A stretch of DNA of 5,034 bases from Ardenticatenales bacterium (lineage in GTDB: Bacteria > Chloroflexota > Anaerolineae > Promineifilales > UBA4811). Where the stretch lies: contig DAOUVM010000229.1 in assembly GCA_030667645.1 (NCBI GenBank), forward strand, positions 1 to 5,034, written 5' to 3'. A program made the translations under genes and the position numbers. Below, piece after piece: positions 1-5,034 of the stretch. The notes under the pieces are model-generated. The model saw only the letters and a list, made by a program, of their open reading frames with translations, was not told the origin of the DNA and made no database searches. Each line of letters begins with the position of its first letter. Positions within the stretch are counted from its first letter, which is position 1.

Positions 1-654
1 GGTTTGGAGATCTGGAACTACATGAGCGAGTTCAAGAGCCACCTGACGGGGAAGGTGGCTGCCGTCCGGGCAGCCCACCAGCCCGAGCGATTCATCACCG
101 GCCCATTTCGCAAGACGCTGGAAAAGTGGGATGAATTGCTAACGGCCGGTCGGCGCGTGGCCTGCATTTGCGGCGGCGATATTCACGGCGACACATACAG
201 CCTCGGCCCGATCTCCCGTACCGTTTTTCCGTATGAGTTCCATTTCCGGGCATTGAACAACCACATACTGACCTCCAAGCCGCTAACGGGTGAGTTCGAC
301 CATGACAAGGAGCTAGTGCTCAGGGCATTGCGACAGGGAAACTGTTGGGTTGGCTATGATGCAGCAGGCGACACAAAGGGTTTCCGCTTTAGCGCCCAAG
401 GCCTCAAGCAACAAGCCATCATGGGTGACTCGATGAAACCCAGGCGAGGGAGGGCCACTTTCCAAATCGCCACCCCTGCCCTGGGCCACATCAGACTGGT
501 GAAGGACGGCGACATAGTTGCGGAAGCTGCCAAGGCTACCCACCTGCGGTACCAGGCCGAGCTGCCTGGCGCGTTTCGGGTCGAGGTCTTTACCCATTTT
601 GCCAATCGCAAGCGAGGCTGGATATACAGCAACCCCATCTATTTGGAGAGCTGA
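1..654 (+). CDS. PHP-domain metallohydrolase (CehA/McbA-like), C-terminal part, 5' truncated
   Basis: The frame is open from base 1 and ends at TGA 652-654, giving 217 visible residues. The true start and the N-terminal metal-binding HxH motif lie outside the window. The fragment begins GLEIWNYMSEF, typical of the middle of PHP-like phosphoesterases where a strand is followed by a helix. GGDIHG at fragment residues 58-63 matches the late PHP metal-ligand motif (Asp60, His62). Residues from about 105 on look like the small beta-sandwich domain found after the PHP domain in this group: GYDAAGDTKGFRF, then FQIATPALGHIRLVKDG, ending in RGWIYSNPIYLES. Family knowledge suggests a metal-dependent phosphoesterase or related hydrolase, probably cytoplasmic, but the substrate cannot be told. 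The stop is 7 nt before uvrB, so the two are probably co-transcribed. The family call is fairly secure; the biochemical role is not. Confidence 0.8.
   Translation, partial: GLEIWNYMSEFKSHLTGKVAAVRAAHQPERFITGPFRKTLEKWDELLTAGRRVACICGGDIHGDTYSLGPISRTVFPYEFHFRALNNHILTSKPLTGEFDHDKELVLRALRQGNCWVGYDAAGDTKGFRFSAQGLKQQAIMGDSMKPRRGRATFQIATPALGHIRLVKDGDIVAEAAKATHLRYQAELPGAFRVEVFTHFANRKRGWIYSNPIYLES
645..650 (+). promoter_or_regulatory. Probable ribosome-binding site of uvrB, inside the upstream stop region
   Basis: GGAGAG lies in the last codons of the PHP gene (TTG GAG AGC TGA), 11 nt before the uvrB ATG at 662. The spacing is slightly long. Its position inside the upstream gene suggests the two genes are translationally coupled. 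No promoter is visible in the 7-nt gap. Confidence 0.5.
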
Positions 655-661
655 CCTCGTC

Positions 662-2641
662 ATGACTGACTTGAAGCTCGTGTCAGAACTGAGACCTACC
701 GGCGACCAGCCAGAGGCCATTGTCGGCCTCGTGGACGGCATCCGACGCGGCCTACGCCACCAAACGCTTTTGGGAGCAACCGGAACGGGCAAGACCTTCA
801 CGCTGGCCAATGTCATCGAGCAGGTGCAGCGGCCAGTGCTGGTGATGGCACACAACAAAACCCTTGCCGCCCAGCTCTTTAGCGAATTCAGCGAATTCTT
901 TCCCTACAACGCGGTAGAGTATTTCGTCTCCTACTATGACTACTATCAGCCAGAAGCCTACATCCCGCGGCATGATCTCTACATTGAAAAGGAAACTCAG
1001 ATCAACGAGGAGATCGACCGGCTTCGGCTGTCAGCCACCACCGCCCTGCTCAGTCGCCGGGACGTGATCATCGTCGCCTCGGTGTCCTGCATCTATGGCA
1101 TTGGCAGCCCCAAGGCGTACGGGCAGGTCGTCCTGCGGCTGGCAAGCGGTGAGCGACACCGTCGCGGTACGGTGCTGCGCCACCTAGTCGATATACGATA
1201 CAGTCGCAATGACATGGAACTCCGGCGAGGCACTTTCCGGGTGCGGGGCGATACGCTGGAAATCCACCCTGCCTACACCCAGGTGGCGTATCGGATCAGC
1301 TTCTGGGGAGACGAGATCGAACGCATCACTGAGATCGATACTCTCACCGGTGAGATGAACAAAGAGCTCTCCAGTATCGAGATCTTCCCTGCAAAGCAGT
1401 TCATGACCTCGGATGAAAACCTGCGCTTGGCCATCCAGGACATTGAGAACGAATTGGCAGAGCGGATGGGGCATCTCCGAGAGAACGATTTGCTGCTTGA
1501 AGCCCAGCGGATTGAACAGCGGACCCGCTATGACATCGAGATGCTACGCGAAGTCGGATACTGCTCTGGGATAGAGAACTACTCCCGCCTTCTAGACCGG
1601 CGGGACCCTGGCACTCCGCCCTGGACGCTGGTGGACTATTTTCCCGCAGACTATATGCTGATTGTAGATGAATCCCACATGACCATCCCGCAGATCCGGG
1701 GTATGTTGGGTGGTGACCGCTCTCGCAAGCAGAATCTGGTCGATTACGGGTTTCGCTTGCCCAGCGCCATGGACAACCGGCCGCTCAGCTTTGACGAGTT
1801 CGAGACGCGGATCGACCAGGTGATTTACTCGTCCGCCACTCCTGGACCCTACGAAGAACAGTGCTCCCAGCAAGTGGTGGAGCAGATCATCCGGCCGACC
1901 GGTGTGCTTGATCCTGAAGTGGAGGTCCGACCGGTCAAGGGACAAGTAGATGACCTGCTGGGCGAGATCAAGCAGCGAGTGGAAAAGGGACAGCGGGTTC
2001 TGGTGACCACGCTGACCAAGCGGATGGCCGAGGACCTGGCCGACTATCTGATGGAGCTGGGGACAAAGGTGCAGTACCTGCACTCGGAGATAGATACGCT
2101 GGAACGAGTAGACATCTTGCGTGATTTGCGACTAGGGGTCCATGACGTGGTGGTGGGAATCAACTTGCTGCGGGAGGGATTGGATCTCCCGGAGGTGACT
2201 CTTGTCGCCATCCTAGATGCCGACAAGGCGGGGTTCCTGCGCAGCGAGCAAGCCTTGATCCAAACCATCGGCCGGACTGCGCGCCACATTGAAGGTCGTG
2301 TCATCATGTACGCTGACCGCGTCACTGACTCGATGGAGCGGGCGATAGACGAGACGGAGCGGCGCCGCAAAAAGCAGGCAGCCTACAACAAGGCCCACAA
2401 TATCGAACCGCGCACGGTTGTCAAGGAGGTGCTCGACCTGACGATGCGACTGACGGGCCGAAAGGTGGCCGAGACCACCGCGCCTTATGCGACGGCGATT
2501 CGCCTACCCGAACATGAACTCGGCCGCCTCATCCTGGACCTGGAGGAGCAAATGAGGGAGGCTGCTCAGCAACTAGAGTTCGAACAGGCGGCCGCCCTGC
2601 GCGATCAGATACTGGAACTCAAAGAGCAATCGATCACCTGA
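662..2641 (+). CDS. uvrB: Excinuclease ABC subunit B (UvrB)
   Basis: UvrB is the helicase-like subunit of nucleotide excision repair. It takes DNA from UvrA, verifies the lesion by strand opening, and recruits UvrC. The product is 659 aa, usual for the family, and complete. Visible in order: LVSELRPTGDQPEAI at the N-terminus, Walker A GATGTGKT (38-45), the damage-probing beta-hairpin with its tyrosines (YYDYYQPEAYIP, 91-102), DESH box (336-339), SATPG (391-395), NLLREGLDLPEV (501-512), motif VI QTIGRTARH (534-542), and the C-terminal UVR motif that binds UvrC (about 617-652, LEFEQAAALRDQI). The frame is open back to 518, but the ATG at 662 matches the family N-terminus and has GGAGAG upstream. 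Two departures from near-invariant positions are seen: KAGF at 522-525 (usually KEGF), and T539 in GRTAR (usually GRAAR). Both Walker motifs and the motif VI arginines are intact, so the protein is likely functional. Confidence 0.98.
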   Translation: MTDLKLVSELRPTGDQPEAIVGLVDGIRRGLRHQTLLGATGTGKTFTLANVIEQVQRPVLVMAHNKTLAAQLFSEFSEFFPYNAVEYFVSYYDYYQPEAYIPRHDLYIEKETQINEEIDRLRLSATTALLSRRDVIIVASVSCIYGIGSPKAYGQVVLRLASGERHRRGTVLRHLVDIRYSRNDMELRRGTFRVRGDTLEIHPAYTQVAYRISFWGDEIERITEIDTLTGEMNKELSSIEIFPAKQFMTSDENLRLAIQDIENELAERMGHLRENDLLLEAQRIEQRTRYDIEMLREVGYCSGIENYSRLLDRRDPGTPPWTLVDYFPADYMLIVDESHMTIPQIRGMLGGDRSRKQNLVDYGFRLPSAMDNRPLSFDEFETRIDQVIYSSATPGPYEEQCSQQVVEQIIRPTGVLDPEVEVRPVKGQVDDLLGEIKQRVEKGQRVLVTTLTKRMAEDLADYLMELGTKVQYLHSEIDTLERVDILRDLRLGVHDVVVGINLLREGLDLPEVTLVAILDADKAGFLRSEQALIQTIGRTARHIEGRVIMYADRVTDSMERAIDETERRRKKQAAYNKAHNIEPRTVVKEVLDLTMRLTGRKVAETTAPYATAIRLPEHELGRLILDLEEQMREAAQQLEFEQAAALRDQILELKEQSIT

Positions 2642-2653
2642 GCGCGGCAGCGC

Positions 2654-2662
2654 GGAAAGGAG
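2654..2662 (+). promoter_or_regulatory. Strong Shine-Dalgarno sequence in the uvrB-miaB spacer
   Basis: GGAAAGGAG ends 6 nt before the ATG at 2669. The AAGGAG core and spacing are near ideal, and better than the sites seen before uvrB, miaB or the DUF2344 gene. It points to translation starting at 2669 rather than at miaB, which is 136 nt further on. A four-base-pair stem (GCGC 2642-2645 with 2650-2653, loop GGCA) sits just upstream. It has no T-run and is not a terminator. Confidence 0.45.
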
Positions 2663-2668
2663 CGATCG

Positions 2669-2767
2669 ATGCGGGTTGGCGATCAAAGTGCCAGCGTTAT
2701 CAGGTTGCCCCCCCCGCCGGAGGAACCAGCCGGCCAGATGACAGGACAATTGCCGTCGCAGAGATAG
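2669..2767 (+). CDS. Possible 32-aa small ORF or leader peptide upstream of miaB
   Basis: ATG 2669 to TAG 2765-2767 encodes 32 residues, starting MRVGDQSASVIRL and followed by PPPPEEPAG. I recognise no family, and there is no signal peptide or membrane segment. Support comes from the strong Shine-Dalgarno at 2654-2662 and from its place 27 nt after the uvrB stop and 31 nt before the miaB start. The four consecutive prolines (residues 14-17) would be a ribosome pause site dependent on EF-P. They lie on a run of eight C (2708-2715). A -1 shift there, or one extra C in the true sequence, would give a 42-aa product ending at TGA 2794-2796, touching the miaB start. Length alone is no evidence of coding in GC-rich DNA, so this remains tentative. 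Confidence 0.3.
   Translation: MRVGDQSASVIRLPPPPEEPAGQMTGQLPSQR
2708..2715 (+). repeat. C8 homopolymer tract
   Basis: Eight consecutive C lie between TTG and GCCGG, inside the small ORF. It stands out in the window and is the sort of tract prone to replication slippage, transcriptional slippage or assembly error. In the small-ORF frame, C CCC CCG (2710-2716) fits the X XXY YYZ form of a -1 slippery heptamer. Confidence 0.9.
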
Positions 2768-2798
2768 GGCGCGGATCAAGAGACCGGGACAGTTGATA

Positions 2799-4115
2799 AT
2801 GCGTTACCATATCACAACCTATGGTTGCCAGATGAATGTGGCCGACTCGCGCGGGCTGGCAGCCGAGCTGGAGAAGCTTGGCTATCTGCCGGCCCCTCGC
2901 GCAGAGGAAGCCGATGTGATTGTGCTCAATACCTGCGTTGTTCGACAGCGGCCAGAAGATCGCGCAATCAATCGCCTGCTCAGCCTGCGGCCGGTCAAGG
3001 AACACCGACCAGAAACGGTAATAGCTCTCATGGGGTGCCTGGTCGGGGTCAAGCGCCCACAGGCAACTCTACGCCAAAAGTTCCCCTTTGTGGACGCCTT
3101 TCTGGCGCCCTCTGACCCAGGTCCGCTGATTAACCTGCTGATCGATCGGGACACGGCGGCCCTTCAGGCAGCCAGGCGTGCGCGGCAAGACGCATTGCAG
3201 GACGGCGAGTTGGTGCTTCCCGGCAGCGAGCAAGGCAAGCTCGTCAGCGCATACATCCCGGTCGTACTGGGTTGTTCCCATGCGTGCGCGTTCTGCATCA
3301 TTCCCCACCGACGCGGACCAGAACGCAGCCGGCCGCCGGCCGAGATTCTGGCTGAGGCGCGCGCCCTAACACTCCAAGGAGTCAAGGAGATCACTCTCTT
3401 GGGACAGATTGTGGACCGCTATGGCCTTGATCTACCGGAAGAGATCACGCTGGCAGACCTGCTGCACCAACTGCAGGAAATCGATGGGTTGGAGCGGATT
3501 CGCTTCCTCACCAGCCACCCCAATTGGATAACTGACGAGTTGCTAGATGCCGTGGCTAGGTTGCCCAAGGTATGCGAGCACATTGAGGTCCCCATCCAGG
3601 CGGCCGACGATGAGATTCTACGAGCGATGAAGCGGGGCTACACGGCCGATGACTACCGCCACTTGATTGCCAAGATACGCCGCACCATCCCCAAGGTGGC
3701 AGTTCATACAGACATCATCGTTGGTTTCCCGGGAGAGACCAAAGAGCAATTCCGCCGCACTTGCGACCTTCTGGCCGAACTCAGGATGGACAAGGCGCAC
3801 ATTGCCCGCTACTCTCCCCGACCAGAGACGCTCTCCAGTCGCAAGATGGAGGATGATGTCCCAGAGGATGAGAAAGAGCACCGCCGCAAAGCCCTGGACG
3901 ACTTGCAGGCCGAGATCGTGGGGAAGATCAACCGGCGCCTGGTCGGGACGGAGGTCAGAGTGCTGGTGGAAGGACAACACAAGGGACGCTGGCGTGGCCG
4001 AACGCGTGGGAACAAGCTCGTCTATATCGAGGACCAGCGTGACCTTTGCGGCCAGTTGGTGGACGCTCGCATCTCTTGGGCCGGTCCCTGGTCCATGCAA
4101 GGGACTGCCATTTAG
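2799..4115 (+). CDS. miaB: tRNA-2-methylthio-N6-isopentenyladenosine synthase (MiaB)
   Basis: MiaB adds the methylthio group to i6A37 in tRNAs reading UNN codons, using SAM and two [4Fe-4S] clusters in the cytoplasm. The product is 438 aa, normal for the family, with all three domains. The N-terminal UPF0004 domain has cluster cysteines C10, C46 and C80; YGCQMNVADS is the MiaB signature, unlike the GCPKN of RimO or GCKVN of MtaB. The radical SAM domain carries CSHACAFC (C159, C163, C166), then IIPHRRGPERSR, TSHP (238-241) and TDIIVGFPGET (304-314). A TRAM tRNA-binding domain follows, from about 374 to the end. Sequence details such as GQIVDRYG (usually GQNVxxYG) and PIQAADD (usually PVQSGSD) depart from the proteobacterial pattern and seem typical of Chloroflexota. 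ATG 2799 is chosen over the in-frame TTG at 2793 because it gives the family N-terminus; only a weak GGGA (2786-2789) precedes it. MiaA, which makes the substrate, is not in the window. Confidence 0.96.
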   Translation: MRYHITTYGCQMNVADSRGLAAELEKLGYLPAPRAEEADVIVLNTCVVRQRPEDRAINRLLSLRPVKEHRPETVIALMGCLVGVKRPQATLRQKFPFVDAFLAPSDPGPLINLLIDRDTAALQAARRARQDALQDGELVLPGSEQGKLVSAYIPVVLGCSHACAFCIIPHRRGPERSRPPAEILAEARALTLQGVKEITLLGQIVDRYGLDLPEEITLADLLHQLQEIDGLERIRFLTSHPNWITDELLDAVARLPKVCEHIEVPIQAADDEILRAMKRGYTADDYRHLIAKIRRTIPKVAVHTDIIVGFPGETKEQFRRTCDLLAELRMDKAHIARYSPRPETLSSRKMEDDVPEDEKEHRRKALDDLQAEIVGKINRRLVGTEVRVLVEGQHKGRWRGRTRGNKLVYIEDQRDLCGQLVDARISWAGPWSMQGTAI

Positions 4116-4284
4116 CGATCAGATCCCAGTATCCCCGTCAATCCGTCCTCCCCGTCGGGGAAAATGGGCTCGATGGTGGCCCACCGGCTGATGATCTACT
4201 GGAACGCGGTCTCCATCCCGGTCATTGAGGACGGGACGCAATGCCTTTCGGCGGCGCGGCGAACCTGCAAACAAGGCCCGCATC
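4116..4284 (+). other. Spacer between miaB and the DUF2344 gene; no convincing gene or signal
   Basis: These 169 nt hold no recognisable promoter, terminator or RNA. A short stem CCCC-GTC-GGGG (4150-4160) is followed by four A, not T. CCGTCCTC (4143-4150) is perfectly inverted at 4227-4234. A second small hairpin, CCCG(G)TC/GACGGG, lies at 4217-4235. The miaB frame stays open past its TAG to TAG 4290-4292, and includes an ATG at 4164, but it resembles nothing known. The absence of a terminator is consistent with read-through from miaB into the next gene. Confidence 0.5.
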
Positions 4285-4896
4285 ATGCATAGAGTCCGCA
4301 TTCAATTCGGCAAAACAGGCCCATTGCGCTTTACCGGGCACCTGGATCTGGCCCAAGCGTGGGAGCGATTGCTCCGGCGCGCCCGCGTACCGGTCGTCTA
4401 TTCCAAAGGTTTCAACCCCCAGCCACGCCTGAATCTGGCGGCCGCCCTGCCGCTGGGTTTCACCAGTGAGTGCGAGTTGGTCGACGTCTGGCTGGAGGCC
4501 CACATCCCCGCGGCTGAGCTATTGCAGCGGCTGACGGCCGCAGCCCCGCCCGGCCTCACCATCCATAAGGTGGAGGAGGCAGCGATCAAGGCGCCATCGC
4601 TCCAGTCCCAACTGAAAGCCGCCGAGTACAACATTGTACTGGAGCCACTCCCCGACCTGAAGGGCCGGGTGGATGCGCTGCTGGCCGCCGTAACGCTGCC
4701 GCGAGAACGCCGGGGCAAGAGCTACGATCTTCGCCCGCTGGTGCTCGCCATCTGGCTTGATGCGGAAGGGATCGGCATGCAACTGGCGGCCATGCCGGGG
4801 AGTACCGGTCGACCAGACGAGGTTCTACTTGCCCTTGGCTTGGACGCCCCGGTGGCGCGCATTCACCGCACGCGGCTCATTTTCAAACCTGGATAG
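4285..4896 (+). CDS. DUF2344 / TIGR03936 radical SAM-linked protein
   Basis: The 203-aa product has the hallmarks of the TIGR03936 family: an N-terminus of the form RVRIQFGKTGPLRFTGHLDL (residues 3-22), KGFNPQPRLNLAAALPLGF (41-59), SECELVDVWLE (61-71), and a C-terminal STGRPDEVLLALGLD (173-187) with HRTRLIF (194-200). The function is unknown. In other bacteria it is encoded beside, or fused to, a B12-binding radical SAM protein (TIGR03960), often near rne/rng and rplU-rpmA. None of those is in this window; the neighbouring radical SAM enzyme is MiaB. The protein has no signal peptide or membrane segment, so it is likely cytoplasmic. The frame is open upstream to a TTG at 4225, but ATG 4285 gives the conserved family start and has AAGG at 4273-4276, 8 nt upstream. 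The last 14 bp overlap the end of the opposing MATE gene. Confidence 0.88.
   Translation: MHRVRIQFGKTGPLRFTGHLDLAQAWERLLRRARVPVVYSKGFNPQPRLNLAAALPLGFTSECELVDVWLEAHIPAAELLQRLTAAAPPGLTIHKVEEAAIKAPSLQSQLKAAEYNIVLEPLPDLKGRVDALLAAVTLPRERRGKSYDLRPLVLAIWLDAEGIGMQLAAMPGSTGRPDEVLLALGLDAPVARIHRTRLIFKPG
4883..4896. other. 14-bp tail-to-tail overlap of convergent genes
   Basis: The minus-strand stop (TCA on the plus strand, 4883-4885) lies upstream of the plus-strand stop TAG 4894-4896. The two coding regions therefore share 14 bp. No hairpin with a T-run is visible on either side, so no intrinsic terminator separates the opposing transcripts here. Confidence 0.65.
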
Positions 4897-5034
4897 ACTT
4901 CCACTTTCCAGAACGGAAGCGCAGCGCCAGGAAAGCAGAGCGCACACCGAAATCCACCCCTATTGCAATCCAAACACCGACAAGACCCAGCGATGGTCCC
5001 AACAAGTGGGCGCCGACTATGCGAATACACCAGA
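4883..5034 (-). CDS. MATE-family multidrug efflux protein, C-terminal fragment
   Basis: On the minus strand, a frame open from the window edge (first full codon at 5032-5030) runs 49 codons to TGA at 4885-4883. The peptide contains HLLGPSLGLVGVWIAIGVDF, then GVRSAFLALRFRSGKWKSIQV. A hydrophobic last transmembrane helix with an Asp followed by Arg, then a basic RFRSGKW tail, is characteristic of the C-terminus of MATE (NorM/DinF-type) sodium- or proton-driven drug exporters. These have twelve membrane helices; about 400 residues lie outside the window. The gene converges on the DUF2344 gene and its stop falls within that gene's last codons. Family assignment rests on a short but distinctive tail; another polytopic transporter is possible. 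Confidence 0.72.
   Translation of the reverse strand, partial: WCIRIVGAHLLGPSLGLVGVWIAIGVDFGVRSAFLALRFRSGKWKSIQV

Noticed and set aside
518..661. 48-codon N-terminal extension of the uvrB frame
   Set aside because: It lies within the PHP coding region, has no UvrB similarity, and the ATG at 662 gives the normal family N-terminus.
313..858. 181-codon minus-strand open frame
   Set aside because: It runs antisense across the PHP and uvrB genes, is low in recognisable motifs, and is explained by GC-rich codon bias on the other strand.
881..898. Perfect tandem repeat of AGCGAATTC
   Set aside because: It encodes Ser-Glu-Phe twice within the conserved UvrB stretch before the beta-hairpin, where the family has the same length and a similar pattern, so it is not an insertion.
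1592..2083. 163-codon minus-strand open frame
   Set aside because: Antisense to conserved UvrB helicase motifs; no family features.
2716..2734. GCCGG/CCGGC hairpin in the uvrB-miaB spacer
   Set aside because: A five-bp stem with a nine-nt loop and no T-run; not a credible terminator.
2793..2798. TTG start for miaB
   Set aside because: It adds only two residues before the conserved MRYHI start; ATG 2799 is the more likely initiator.
3618..4100. 160-codon minus-strand open frame
   Set aside because: Antisense to the conserved end of MiaB; no family features.
4149..4164. TCCCC-GTC-GGGGA hairpin as a miaB terminator
   Set aside because: Only five base pairs, followed by A rather than a T-run.
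3667..4191. 174-codon plus-strand open frame in another frame of miaB
   Set aside because: Arg/Ser/Trp-rich composition typical of a shifted frame of a GC-rich gene; it overlaps conserved MiaB sequence.
4164..4292. 42-codon ORF before the DUF2344 gene
   Set aside because: The ribosome-binding site is too close (GGGG 3 nt before ATG), there is no similarity to any family I know, and it overlaps the start of the next gene.

Overview
The window is a GC-rich bacterial chromosome segment with no mobile element, CRISPR array, rRNA or tRNA. The proteins resemble those of Chloroflexota (Anaerolineae-like). The best indicators are the MiaB N-terminus (MRYHITTYGCQMNVADS) and the stand-alone DUF2344 protein; this assignment is from remembered family patterns, not from a search.

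Layout: four plus-strand genes lie head to tail and are probably largely co-transcribed. (1) 1-654 is the C-terminal part of a PHP-type metallohydrolase, cut by the window edge. (2) 662-2641 is a complete uvrB, starting 7 nt after the PHP stop. (3) 2642-2798 is a 157-nt spacer with a possible 32-codon small ORF (2669-2767), which has the best Shine-Dalgarno sequence in the window and a run of eight C. (4) 2799-4115 is miaB. (5) 4116-4284 is a 169-nt spacer with no convincing gene, promoter or terminator. (6) 4285-4896 encodes a DUF2344/TIGR03936 'radical SAM-linked' protein. On the minus strand, the last 49 codons of a MATE-family efflux pump enter from the right edge. Its stop (4883-4885) lies inside the 3' end of the DUF2344 gene, so the two genes overlap tail to tail by 14 bp.

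Functions: the genes are housekeeping in character. UvrB is the damage-verification helicase of nucleotide excision repair. MiaB makes the ms2i6A37 tRNA modification. DUF2344 proteins are of unknown function and normally travel with a radical SAM enzyme of the TIGR03960 type; here the only adjacent radical SAM enzyme is MiaB. The PHP protein's substrate is unknown.

No clearly new system is visible. The most unusual local structure is the uvrB-miaB spacer. It holds a small ORF with a strong ribosome-binding site, a Pro4 run on a C8 tract, and a -1 frame that ends in TGATAATG directly at the miaB start. This could be a leader/coupling device, a phase-variable or sequencing-error tract, or chance.
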